Assembly: GCF_020564565.1 (NCBI RefSeq)
Contig: NZ_JAJCTD010000002.1
Location: forward strand, 248,001-312,000
Direction of reading: 5' to 3'
DNA length: 64,000 nt
DNA from: Rhodobacter sp. Har01
Lineage (GTDB): Bacteria; Pseudomonadota; Alphaproteobacteria; Rhodobacterales; Rhodobacteraceae
In this document: positions 8,348 to 16,165 of the stretch, piece after piece
Layout of the letters: each line of letters starts with the position of its first letter
How positions within the stretch are numbered: the first letter of the stretch is position 1
Notes under the pieces: model-generated
Databases searched by the model: none
Told to the model about the DNA's origin: nothing
The model's input: the letters and a program-made list of their open reading frames with translations, nothing else
Made by a program: the position numbers and the translations under genes

Positions 8348-9328
8348 TCAGCCCGCCACGGCCTTGTCGCCGCGCGTCTTCCACAGCGACCAGGCCACGC
8401 CCGCGCCCAGGATGCCAAGCGTGATGGCCAGCGACCAGTTGGCGGGGAACTTCTCCCAGCCCAGCGCATCGGCGACGAAGATCTTGGACCCGATGAACAC
8501 CAGCAGGATCGCCAGCGCGTATTTCAGGTAGTGGAAGCGGTGCAGGATCGCCGCCAGCGCGAAGTAAAGCGCGCGCAGGCCCAGGATAGCGAAGATGTTC
8601 GAGGTGTAGACGATGAACGGGTCGGTGGTGATGGCAAAGACCGCCGGCACCGAGTCGACCGCGAAGACCAGGTCGGCGAATTCCACCATCACCAGGGCCA
8701 GGAACAGCGGCGTTGCAAAGGTCGTCAGCTTGCCGCTGCGCGGATGCGGTTCCTGCACGAAGAAGGCGTTGCCGTGCAGCTTGTCGGTCACGTTCAGACG
8801 ACGTCGAATGAACCTGAGGATGGGGTTCTGGCTGATGTCGATGTGCTGGTCGTCGGTGACCAGCATCTTGACTCCGGTGAAGACCAGGAAAGCCGCGAAA
8901 AGATACAGGACCCAGTGATAGTTGGTGACCAGCGCCGCGCCGGCGCCGATCATGATGCCGCGCAGCACGATCACGCCCAGGATGCCCCAGAACAGCACGC
9001 GATGCTGATAGACGCGGGGGATGGCGAAGTAGGTGAAGATCAGCGCAATGACAAAGACGTTGTCCATCGCCAGGGTCTTTTCCACCACGAAGGCGGTCAG
9101 ATAGAGCTTTGCGGATTCGACGTCCATCTGCCACCAGACAAAGCCCGAGAAGGCCACGCCGAGGGTGATGTACAGGGCCGAGAGCCTGAGGCTTTCGGCA
9201 ACGCCGATCTCGTGGTCCTTCTTGTTCAGGACGCCAAGGTCCAGGATCAACAGGGCGATCACGATGCCGATGAAGACAAGCCACATCCACACGGGCTTGC
9301 CCAGAAACAGCAGGTACAGAAATTCCAC
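8348..9328 (-). CDS. TerC-family integral membrane protein (Alx-like)
   Basis: The protein of 326 residues has about nine hydrophobic helices and the TerC signatures DNVFVIALIF and FADLVFAVDSVPAV, with acidic residues inside membrane segments that are thought to handle metal ions. E. coli Alx and related proteins take part in manganese homeostasis or export; tellurite resistance is the historical name. GTG 9328 (VEFLYLLFLGKP) is chosen because the hydrophobic protein starts there and a GAGAGG lies upstream; the frame extends to 9394 without a signal. Divergent from aroC with a 220-nt gap. The exact substrate is not known. Confidence 0.85.
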   Translation of the reverse strand: MEFLYLLFLGKPVWMWLVFIGIVIALLILDLGVLNKKDHEIGVAESLRLSALYITLGVAFSGFVWWQMDVESAKLYLTAFVVEKTLAMDNVFVIALIFTYFAIPRVYQHRVLFWGILGVIVLRGIMIGAGAALVTNYHWVLYLFAAFLVFTGVKMLVTDDQHIDISQNPILRFIRRRLNVTDKLHGNAFFVQEPHPRSGKLTTFATPLFLALVMVEFADLVFAVDSVPAVFAITTDPFIVYTSNIFAILGLRALYFALAAILHRFHYLKYALAILLVFIGSKIFVADALGWEKFPANWSLAITLGILGAGVAWSLWKTRGDKAVAG

Positions 9329-9548
9329 CCCAATTGCCTCTCTGTTTGGGGCGCCGAGAGGTCTGCCGTGAAAGGCAAGGTGCCGGGCGGACATCGAGCG
9401 CGTTCTCGATGCGGTCCGACATCACGACAAGCGTCGTCAGAGGGGCCCGGCCCGCTTGGCTAACTTGGGAACGAGAGTTCGGATTTCAAGAGGGGCTTGA
9501 TGCGGGCCTTGGGCTTGCCTAGACCCAAGCGGGATCAGGGAGAGTGAC

Positions 9549-10649
9549 ATGAGCCTCAACACCTTCGGCCATCTGTTTCGGGTCACCACCTGGGGCGAAA
9601 GCCACGGGCCGGCGATCGGCTGCGTGGTGGATGGCTGCCCGCCGGGCGTGCCGTTGAGCGAGGCGGACCTGCAGCCCTGGCTGGACCGGAGGAAGCCGGG
9701 GGGGTCGCGGTTCGTCACCCAGCGCCAGGAGGCGGACGCGGTGCGCATCCTGTCGGGGGTGTACCAAGGGGTGACGACGGGCACGCCGATCTCGCTGATG
9801 ATCGAGAACACCGACCAGCGGTCCAAGGACTATGGCGAGATCGCGCAGGCATTCCGTCCGGGGCATGCCGACGTGACCTACCACCTGAAATACGGTGTCC
9901 GCGACCCGCGCGGCGGCGGGCGGTCCAGCGCGCGGGAAACGGCGTCCCGCGTGGCGGCGGGGGGGGTGGCGCGGGCGGTGCTGGCGGTGCTGGCGCCGGA
10001 GGTGCGGATCACCGGCTACATGGTGCAGCTGGGGAAGCTGGGGATCGACCGGTCGCGGTTCGATCTGGCCGAGGTCGAGAGGAACCCGTTCTGGTGCCCG
10101 GATGCTGTCGCGGCGGGGGAGTGGGCGGAGCATCTGGACCAGGTGCGGAAGGACCAGAATTCGGTGGGGGCGGTGGTCGAGGTCGTGGCGGAGGGTGTGC
10201 CGGCGGGGCTGGGGGCGCCGCTTTACGGCAAGCTGGACCAGGACCTGGCGGGGGCGATGATGTCGATCAACGCGGTGAAGGGGGTGGAGATCGGGGCGGG
10301 GATGGCGGCGGCGGGGCTGACGGGGGTGGAGAACGCGGACGAGATGGGGATGGGGGAGGACGGGTTGCGGTTCGGGTCGAACCACGCGGGGGGGATCCTG
10401 GGGGGGATTTCCACGGGGCAGGCGGTGGTGTGCCGGTTCGCGGTGAAGCCGACCTCCTCGATCCTGACGCCGCGGGCCTCGGTGAACCTCTCCGGCGAGG
10501 CGGTGGAGGTGGTGACCAAGGGGCGGCATGACCCTTGCGTGGGGATCCGGGCGGTGCCGGTGGGGGAGGCGATGATGGCCTGCGTGATTTTGGACCACTG
10601 GCTGCTGGACCGGGGGCAGACCGGGGGGGTGCGGGGGGCCATCGGGTAG
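9549..10649 (+). CDS. aroC: Chorismate synthase
   Basis: This 366-residue enzyme converts 5-enolpyruvylshikimate-3-phosphate to chorismate using reduced FMN, the last step of the shikimate pathway. Landmarks are GESHG (residues 16-20), [25 protein letters not shown] and [12 protein letters not shown], plus [12 protein letters not shown] near residue 280. Length is normal. ATG 9549 follows GGGAGA by 5 nt. The 3' half is strikingly G-rich in third positions, and this continues into the downstream repeat block. Monocistronic by context: divergent from terC and closed by a hairpin that begins in its own stop codon. Confidence 0.97.
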   Translation: MSLNTFGHLFRVTTWGESHGPAIGCVVDGCPPGVPLSEADLQPWLDRRKPGGSRFVTQRQEADAVRILSGVYQGVTTGTPISLMIENTDQRSKDYGEIAQAFRPGHADVTYHLKYGVRDPRGGGRSSARETASRVAAGGVARAVLAVLAPEVRITGYMVQLGKLGIDRSRFDLAEVERNPFWCPDAVAAGEWAEHLDQVRKDQNSVGAVVEVVAEGVPAGLGAPLYGKLDQDLAGAMMSINAVKGVEIGAGMAAAGLTGVENADEMGMGEDGLRFGSNHAGGILGGISTGQAVVCRFAVKPTSSILTPRASVNLSGEAVEVVTKGRHDPCVGIRAVPVGEAMMACVILDHWLLDRGQTGGVRGAIG

Positions 10650-10672
10650 TGTCCCATGATGGGACACCTTTT
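10649..10672 (+). terminator. aroC: Terminator hairpin overlapping the aroC stop
   Basis: GTGTCCCAT and ATGGGACAC form an inverted repeat at 10649-10667, followed by CTTTT. The first base of the stem is the last base of the stop codon. The tight centre means the outer 7 bp are the usable stem. Confidence 0.7.
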
Positions 10673-11160
10673 GCCGCAAGGGATTCCAATGGGTTACGAG
10701 GACGTTTTAGGGAGTTGTTAAGGATTGGGGGGTTTTGGGGGGCGTGTGAGTGGAGGCCCTGGCGCCGGGCCGATGTGGCCATTCGGGGGTGTGGGCGAGG
10801 TGGGGTGGAGCCTCAGCCTGCGACCCGGAGGCGGGGCGGGCGGTCCGGGCGAGGCCGGGATTGGCTGCGAAGGACTCCGATGGGTCAGAGCCGGTCTGAG
10901 GATTTGTTGAGGATCGGAGGTTTCGGCGGCCGTGTGAGCGGAAGGCTTGGCGCCGGGCCGATGCGGCGATTTGGGGTCAGGGTGTGGTGGGTAGGAACGG
11001 GTGGCGTGACGGGAGGTCCCGGGGCGACGCTGGGGACCCTTTGGCCGCAAAGGACTCCACCGGGTTGGAGAGCCGGTTCAGGGATTGGGGGTTTTGGGTG
11101 CCGCAAAGGATTACCCCGTGGGGCCGGGTTTGGGGTCTGTTTCAGATGGGACGGGGGCGA
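10673..11160 (+). repeat. Degenerate G-rich tandem repeat, four unit heads
   Basis: This 516-nt gap between aroC and the higA remnant holds no convincing gene. Instead it contains repeat units that start CCGCAAGGGATTCC (10673), CTGCGAAGGACTCC (10864), CCGCAAAGGACTCC (11044) and CCGCAAAGGATTACC (11100). The first two units are 191 and 180 nt long and also share, about 70-110 nt into each unit, GTGTGAGTGGAGG / GTGTGAGCGGAAG and the stretch TGGCGCCGGGCCGATG. The third is cut short at 56 nt. The plus strand is full of G4-G6 runs. Origin (mobile remnant, duplicated leader or structural DNA) is unknown. Confidence 0.75.
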
Positions 11161-11165
11161 CGGGC

Positions 11166-11339
11166 ATGAGGTTGAAAGCTGTGACGGACATTGACCCGGT
11201 GCACCCCGGCGAAGTGCTGGGCGAGGAGTTCCTGGCCCCGCTGGGCCTGAGCGCGTCGGCGCTGGCCCGCAGCCTGGGGGTGCCGGCCAACCGGGTGAGC
11301 GAGATCGTCGCCGGGCAACAGGGCGCTGTGGCTGGCTGA
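11166..11339 (+). pseudogene. higA: Truncated HigA-type antitoxin (XRE family)
   Basis: The 57-residue frame begins MRLKAVTDIDPVHPGEVL and continues EEFLAPLGLSASALARSLGV, PANRVSEIVAG, which is the N-terminal half of HigA antitoxins (HPGEvL..EFL..lgls...lA..lgVp..RvseIv.G). Functional HigA is about 95-105 residues and continues with an ITADTALRLAR-type helix; here the frame breaks off after IVAGQQGAVAG. No higB toxin lies upstream, where the repeat block stands. The break is about 50 nt from the start of the A+T-rich island, so this looks like a toxin-antitoxin gene cut during island acquisition or later deletion. The remaining helix-turn-helix could still bind DNA. Confidence 0.7.
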
Positions 11340-11349
11340 TCAAGCCCTC

Positions 11350-11553
11350 AATGCCGCAGTCGTCGGATGAGGTTCCCTGCAGCCTCACTTCCTAAATCGC
11401 GGGAAGCGGTTTCGGAGTATCTATCGCCAAGAGGCGCTTATAAAGACATTTTGCCCGATCAAGACGACCGTTAGCGATCTTTTCCGGCTTTCGGCTTGCC
11501 GTTTCGGCCCAAGGGTCATTGAAACCTTGCTTCGCCAGAAATGCCGCAGTCGT
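11350..11553 (+). repeat. 14-nt exact direct repeat spanning the left island junction
   Basis: AATGCCGCAGTCGT occurs at 11350-11363, just outside the island genes, and again at 11540-11553 inside the YwgA-like gene. The two copies are 190 nt apart. It may be a scar of recombination or deletion, or chance. Confidence 0.5.
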
Positions 11554-11916
11554 GGCAAGTTCCAGTTCAATAGGATCTGCAGCGTTCGCGATTGATATCA
11601 TCCTTGCGCGAGGGCTGTCGATTCTAGTTGTGGCCTTTGTGCAGGTTGTAAACACCGAATAGGTGCTGCCCCATTGCGTACGCCTTTGCTCTTCGGAAAG
11701 ATTAGAAAAAAGCGTCGCCAACTCAGTCGCATCTGCTAAGTCCTGACTAAATGGACCATAATGCTTGTAGATAAACGAAAAGCGATCACTGAGCCCTGCC
11801 ATTGTCAGAAGGCAGGCCGTCTTCTGAAGGCGCGTTCTTCCAATTAGGTTTCCGTTCGCGGTAGCAACGATGTCAACAATCTCATCGATTTCTGAGGTGA
11901 TGTTCTTATGTGTCAT
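11392..11916 (-). CDS. YwgA-like protein, partner of the HD hydrolase
   Basis: The 174-residue protein has GRTRLQKTACLL near residue 26 followed by FIYKHYGPFSQDLADATE near 48, a pattern found in the YwgA family of small helical proteins. In Bacillus, ywgA sits beside ywfO, an HD-domain gene, and the same pairing is seen here. No catalytic motif or membrane segment is visible; biochemical function is unknown. It starts inside the stop of the HD gene (ATGA overlap, 11913-11916) with GGAGGAGAAAG just before it, so the two are translated together. The G+C is clearly lower than the flanks and codons such as ATA, TTA and AGA are used, which points to recent transfer. Confidence 0.65.
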   Translation of the reverse strand: MTHKNITSEIDEIVDIVATANGNLIGRTRLQKTACLLTMAGLSDRFSFIYKHYGPFSQDLADATELATLFSNLSEEQRRTQWGSTYSVFTTCTKATTRIDSPRARMISIANAADPIELELATTAAFLAKQGFNDPWAETASRKPEKIANGRLDRAKCLYKRLLAIDTPKPLPAI

Positions 11917-13310
11917 TCTTTCTCCTCCGCTATTGCTTTCGTCAAGGCCGCTTCAACGTGGCGCTTCGCTTCCTGGTCATCCTCATCAAAGTAAACTCGA
12001 TTTAGCTTAAATACCTGAGCTGCTCGAACCACATCGGAAATATCCCCCAAGTCAACCAGCTGCCCGTTGTCTTCAATCAACATCTTTCCCAGTGGTCCAG
12101 AACTGGATTCAAGCTTCTTGTATGGGCTACGCTTTGCATCGTCTAGAATAAGTCTTGGAACATCCTTTGATTTCTCATCAGACCACTCCTCAATTCCTGA
12201 GCCTGCAAGCTTAACAACTCTGTCCCTCGAATCCTCGCCTAATTCGGGACAAATTTCCCTTAATCTATTCCGAATATCATATGATTTCAGCAATTTACGG
12301 TCTCGAAGGCGGATCGCGAGGTTCGCAACCACATTATCGTTGGCGTCACAAAACGAGTGTATCGCCCCCCAAATTACAGTATCGTCTAGACTCAGAAAAT
12401 TGTCAATCGACTCTGGCTTTCTAGCAAACTTGACAATCGGATGATTTAACGCGAGTCCTGATCTTCTGTAATCACCCTCTTGGACGATTTTAATGACCCT
12501 TAAAAAAAGCTCCGTAAAAACCTTCTCTGCGCTTCGTGTGGCCTTATGAAAGTAAACGGTGGGATAGAGTTGAAATAGTCCTAGGACGTAGGTTTCAGCG
12601 GCAAATCTCGCCTTCGAATCCAAAACTAGAGTTTCAATGTCGCCGACCTTTGCTTCGTCCACTCCATACGCAACGGAGCCGATCTTTAAATTCGCCATGA
12701 GCCAAGTGAAATCAATTTCACTGTGCTGTGTCCCAGTCATCAATTTGTCCCGACGCATGTAATCCAAGCGATCAGCATCAAACTGGCTCGACACCACCGA
12801 ACTATATATATCGGTCGGACCATCTTGAGCAATAAGGTTTCCAACATCGTTTGCAAATCCACCACCCAAAATATTCAGAGATTCCGCAATTTCACTTTCC
12901 TTGATTAGCTTAGCGCTAATTGCTTCATGGCTGAGATTCGGCAGCGAAAGCCGCTTTCCAACGGTCTCAAACGAGTGGCTAAAAGGTCCATGGCCAACGT
13001 CGTGAACCAATGCTGCTGCAAGTGCGATCTTAGCCTTGGGTTCCGAGTAAGCGTCTTCCTTTCCAAGCTGTCTCTCAATGTTAGCCATCAGCAATCGGGC
13101 AGTATGGAAAACACCGATGCTATGAATGAACCTTGTGTGGGTCGCACCCGGATAGACGAGTTCAGAAAACGCAAGCTGCTTGACGCGCCGCAACCTCTGG
13201 AAGGGGCGCGTCTGAATGACCCGCCACATTGCGTCCTCGAAGGCATTTGGACGAAACTCTATCAAGTCGTGTAGCGGGTCCCGAACCCGCTGTGGCACAT
13301 ACTTGCTCAT
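11913..13310 (-). CDS. HD-domain phosphohydrolase (YwfO / SAMHD1-dGTPase-like)
   Basis: The 465-residue protein starts VRDPLHDLIEF and has QRLRRVKQL (39-46), then the HD metal-site residues H63, H103-D104 (in LVHDVGHGPFSHSFE) and D178 or D183 (in SQFDADRLDYMRRD). This order is that of YwfO and the dNTP triphosphohydrolase/SAMHD1 branch of the HD superfamily, which hydrolyses nucleotides. The C-terminal 200 residues carry no recognised motif. It is the first gene of a two-gene operon with a YwgA-like partner, in a 1.9-kb A+T-rich island. AGGA lies 5 nt before the ATG. Candidate roles are nucleotide depletion during phage attack or nucleotide-signal breakdown; neither is shown. No integrase or transposase was found with it. 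Confidence 0.8.
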   Translation of the reverse strand: MSKYVPQRVRDPLHDLIEFRPNAFEDAMWRVIQTRPFQRLRRVKQLAFSELVYPGATHTRFIHSIGVFHTARLLMANIERQLGKEDAYSEPKAKIALAAALVHDVGHGPFSHSFETVGKRLSLPNLSHEAISAKLIKESEIAESLNILGGGFANDVGNLIAQDGPTDIYSSVVSSQFDADRLDYMRRDKLMTGTQHSEIDFTWLMANLKIGSVAYGVDEAKVGDIETLVLDSKARFAAETYVLGLFQLYPTVYFHKATRSAEKVFTELFLRVIKIVQEGDYRRSGLALNHPIVKFARKPESIDNFLSLDDTVIWGAIHSFCDANDNVVANLAIRLRDRKLLKSYDIRNRLREICPELGEDSRDRVVKLAGSGIEEWSDEKSKDVPRLILDDAKRSPYKKLESSSGPLGKMLIEDNGQLVDLGDISDVVRAAQVFKLNRVYFDEDDQEAKRHVEAALTKAIAEEKE

Positions 13311-13345
13311 TTGTTCCTGCTTCGTTCCTTGCCGTTTGTCAATCC

Positions 13346-13374
13346 CTTATATGGTGGCCATTTCTGAAGTAGAA
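13346..13374 (-). promoter_or_regulatory. Candidate promoter of the HD/YwgA operon
   Basis: On the minus strand TTCTAC (13374-13369) and TATAAG (13351-13346) are 17 nt apart, about 35 nt upstream of the HD gene start. The -35 box is weak. A TTGACA lies just downstream but has no partner. Confidence 0.35.
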
Positions 13375-13462
13375 GCAACTTATGGGCCGGGCCACAAGAT
13401 TTTGCGAGAACCTCGCGATCGGGTTTCGTACGTGCGCACCAGTTGAGTTCGGAGCGGTCCCC

Positions 13463-14299
13463 TCACCCCTTCACCTGAAACCACGCCTCCACCTGGTCCA
13501 GCACGTCGTCGATGAGGGCTCCGCTGCGGGCTTCGGGGCCGGAGAAGCGGAGGATCCAGCCGGTTCGGGTCATCTCGCGGCGGATGGTCAGGCCCTGTTT
13601 CAGGTGCAGCAGGCGGCGGGGGCGGCCGGGGGGGCCGGGCGGCTCGGGGCGGGGGCTGAGGGACTCGGCCAGCACGGGTGCCAGGGCGGACCACTGGGTG
13701 GCGAGGCTTTCGCGGCGCAGGGGCGCGAGGGTGGCGTGGATCAACCCGTCGAAGCCGGCGCGGAGGGCGGCGGCGAGGCGCTCGACCTGCGGGGTGGTCA
13801 GGGCCTCGGGGGTGGTCAGCGTGCCGTCGAGTGCCTCGACCACGGCGGCGAAGGCGCGGATGCGGGCGCGGGCCTGGCGGGTGAGCGCGGGGTAGAGGGC
13901 GGCGACGGCGGCGTCGGGGGTGTCGAAGTGGCCTTCGTGCACGGCGTCGGTGATGAGGCGGCCCTTCTCCCAGGGGGAAATCTGGGCGCGGATCTCGTTC
14001 TCGGTGACCATGGCGGCCATGGCGGCGGCGAGGGTGGCGGGCGTGCGGAGCGTGGCGGGGATGGTGGCGAAGGCGGGGTTGGTGGCGGCGAGGGCGCGGA
14101 AGGCGGTGAGGCGGCGGAGGCCGGCGATGAGGCCGTAGCGGAAGGGCGGGCGCGGGATGGTGAGGCGCCAGACCTCGATCGGGGTGCGCAGGCCCTCGGC
14201 CGCGATGGAGGCTTGCAGGGCGGCGAGGGCGTCGGGGTCGAGGGTGGAGCGGTCGCGCAGGAGGGCGGCGGGGTCGATCTGGCTGAGGCGGATGCGCAT
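13463..14299 (-). CDS. ParB/Spo0J-like nuclease-domain protein
   Basis: The 278-residue protein carries an N-terminal ParB-type domain: GLRTPIEVWRL, then YGLIAGLRRLTAFRAL (the ParB C-motif GxRR, residues about 53-70) and MVTENEIRAQISPWEKGR, the ParB box III-like segment. In true ParB these bind CTP and parS DNA. No parA neighbour is present and the genome should have a separate parAB locus, so a stand-alone ParB/Srx-fold regulator is more likely than the segregation protein. ATG 14299 fits the start of the domain; the frame extends to 14380. Very G+C-rich, unlike the A+T-rich island beside it, so it marks the right flank rather than the island itself. Confidence 0.7.
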   Translation of the reverse strand: MRIRLSQIDPAALLRDRSTLDPDALAALQASIAAEGLRTPIEVWRLTIPRPPFRYGLIAGLRRLTAFRALAATNPAFATIPATLRTPATLAAAMAAMVTENEIRAQISPWEKGRLITDAVHEGHFDTPDAAVAALYPALTRQARARIRAFAAVVEALDGTLTTPEALTTPQVERLAAALRAGFDGLIHATLAPLRRESLATQWSALAPVLAESLSPRPEPPGPPGRPRRLLHLKQGLTIRREMTRTGWILRFSGPEARSGALIDDVLDQVEAWFQVKG

Positions 14300-14528
14300 G
14301 GGGAGCCTTCCGGTTTTGGGCAGGAGGCCTTGGGCGGGGTTAAGGCGGGGTTGCGGGGGCGCGCGCGGATGTCGGCGCACCTGAGGCGCAGGCGGGGGCG
14401 GGTGTGACAGACGGCCCCGTTGCCGCTGAGGCAGGACGCTCGGGTCGGGCGTGCAGCCCGAGGCAGCGCCCGGGCGGGACTGGCCCGCCGGCCATCGCGC
14501 CCTTGTGCAGGCCCGCGGCGGCGTGCAA

Positions 14529-14534
14529 TTGACA
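14529..14534 (+). promoter_or_regulatory. Consensus -35 hexamer upstream of ftsE
   Basis: TTGACA stands in the otherwise featureless 295-nt gap between the divergent ParB-like gene and ftsE, 60 nt before the ftsE start. No good -10 box follows at 16-18 nt, so this is a weak call. Confidence 0.3.
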
Positions 14535-14594
14535 GCACGAAAGCTTCGGGCCAGCGTCGGCGGGGTCTGGGCGCCGGCGCCGGGGAATGCGCGA

Positions 14595-15266
14595 GTGATT
14601 TCGTTCGAGAACGTGGCCTACAACTATGGCGGGGGCGAGCTTCTTTCCGAAGTCTCGCTGCGGCTTGCGGCGGGGTCGTTCCATTTCCTGACCGGCCCGT
14701 CCGGCTCGGGGAAGACCACCTTCCTCAAGCTGGCCTATGCCGAGCTGATGCCCACATCGGGCCATGTGACGCTGTTCGACCGCGAGGTCCGGACGCTGAC
14801 CCGGGACGACATCGCCAACAGTCGCCGCCGCATCGGCGTGGTGCATCAGGACGTGCAGTTCCTGGACCACCTGCCGCTGACGGCCAATGTGCAGCTGCCG
14901 CTGACCGTCTCGGGGCGGGCCGGTGATCCGCGCGACCTGACCGACCTGCTGGACTGGGTGGGCCTGGGGCATCTGGCGGACGCCCGCCCGCCGTCGCTGT
15001 CGGGGGGAGAGCGGCAGCGGGCCGCGCTGGCGCGGGCCATCATCATGGGGCCGGACGTGGTGCTGGCTGACGAGCCGACCGGCAACGTGGACTGGGAGAT
15101 GTCGCTGCGGCTGTTGAAGCTGCTGGTCGAGCTGAACCGGATGGGCAAGACGATCCTGGTTGCCACCCACGACCTGAACCTGATCCGGCAGGCGAAATCG
15201 CAGGTTTCGGCCCGGGTGCTGCGGATCTCGAAGCGGCGCATCCAGCTGGCGGGGGCCGACCTGTGA
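14595..15266 (+). CDS. ftsE: Cell division ATP-binding protein FtsE
   Basis: The 223-residue ABC ATPase works with FtsX at the division septum, where the complex controls peptidoglycan hydrolases. Walker A is GPSGSGKT (residues 34-41), the Q-loop reads VVHQDVQFLDHL, the signature is LSGGERQR, and Walker B is VVLADEPTGNVDW. The start VISFENVAYNYGGG is the usual FtsE beginning, so GTG 14595 is preferred over the much longer open frame from 14451. ftsX overlaps it by 4 nt (GTGA). The order ftsE-ftsX-plsC is common in alphaproteobacteria. Confidence 0.93.
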   Translation: MISFENVAYNYGGGELLSEVSLRLAAGSFHFLTGPSGSGKTTFLKLAYAELMPTSGHVTLFDREVRTLTRDDIANSRRRIGVVHQDVQFLDHLPLTANVQLPLTVSGRAGDPRDLTDLLDWVGLGHLADARPPSLSGGERQRAALARAIIMGPDVVLADEPTGNVDWEMSLRLLKLLVELNRMGKTILVATHDLNLIRQAKSQVSARVLRISKRRIQLAGADL

Positions 15267-16165
15267 AGCTGCCGCTGGCCCTGACCGCCTTCGTCAACCC
15301 CGAGCGCAACGCCGACCGCGTGGTGCCGCCTTCAGGCCATACCGCATGGCTGACCACGTTCACCGCCGGCGCGATGACCTTTCTGTGCGTCTTCGCGCTG
15401 GCCCTGGCGCTGGCCTCGGGGCGGCTGGCCAATCGCTGGTCGGATGCGCTGGCGCGGACAGCGACGATCCGGCTGGCCGCTCCGCCAGACCAGATGCAGG
15501 CCCAGACCGACGCCGTGCTGGCGCTGCTGGCCACCACCCCCGGTGTCGCCAGCGCCCGCGCGCTGACCGACGACGAGCAGCGCGCCCTGCTGGAGCCGTG
15601 GTTCGGCCCCGACCTGCCGGTGGAGGCCCTGCCGCTGCCACGCCTGATCGAACTGGTCGAGGCCGAGCCCGGCTATGACGGCGAGGGCCTGCGCCAGCGC
15701 CTGGCGGCCGAGGCACCGGGCGCGGTGCTGGATGACCACACCCGCTGGCGCCGCCCCCTGGCCGAGGCGGCGGGGCGGCTGCGCCTGCTGGGCTGGCTGT
15801 CGATCGTGCTGATCGGCGCGACCATGGCGGCGATGATCACGCTGGCTGCAAATGCCTCGTTGGCCGCGAATGCCCAGGTGATCCGGGTCTTGCGGCTGGT
15901 GGGCGCACGCGATGGCTACATCGCCCGCGCCTTCGTGCGCCGGTTCACCCTGCGGGCGCTGACCGGGGCCGCCGCAGGCGCCTTGGCCGGGCTGATCGGG
16001 GTGGCGCTGTTGCCGCGCGCCGATGCCGCCGGAGGGTTCCTGACCGGCCTTGGATTCACCGGCTGGGGCTGGCTTCTTCCCCTTCTTCTGCCGCCGCTGG
16101 CCGGGGCCGTGGCCTTTGCCGCCACCCACCGCGCCGCCCACCAGAAACTGAAAGAGCTGCCATGA
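15263..16165 (+). CDS. ftsX: Cell division permease-like protein FtsX
   Basis: The 300-residue membrane protein has one N-terminal helix (about 29-52), a periplasmic domain of roughly 110 residues, and three C-terminal helices (about 172-195, 228-250, 265-288), the FtsX plan. ANAQVIRVLRLVGARDGYIARAF before the last helices matches the FtsX coupling region that contacts FtsE. It starts with GTG 15263 in the overlap with ftsE. It is not a transporter; it transmits ATP hydrolysis by FtsE across the membrane to cell-wall enzymes or their activators. Confidence 0.88.
   Translation: MKLPLALTAFVNPERNADRVVPPSGHTAWLTTFTAGAMTFLCVFALALALASGRLANRWSDALARTATIRLAAPPDQMQAQTDAVLALLATTPGVASARALTDDEQRALLEPWFGPDLPVEALPLPRLIELVEAEPGYDGEGLRQRLAAEAPGAVLDDHTRWRRPLAEAAGRLRLLGWLSIVLIGATMAAMITLAANASLAANAQVIRVLRLVGARDGYIARAFVRRFTLRALTGAAAGALAGLIGVALLPRADAAGGFLTGLGFTGWGWLLPLLLPPLAGAVAFAATHRAAHQKLKELP

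Noticed and set aside
7181..9463. 760-codon open frame on the plus strand
   Set aside because: Runs opposite thiB, the TPP riboswitch and terC and has the composition of an antisense shadow.
9331..9540. Possible manganese (yybP-ykoY) riboswitch before terC
   Set aside because: A GGCAAG and a distant CTTGCC could pair, but the conserved aptamer core sequences are not recognisable, so no riboswitch is called.
11166..13400. Prophage or transposon carrying the A+T-rich genes
   Set aside because: No integrase, transposase, terminal inverted repeat or tRNA attachment site is visible; only the base composition and broken higA indicate transfer.
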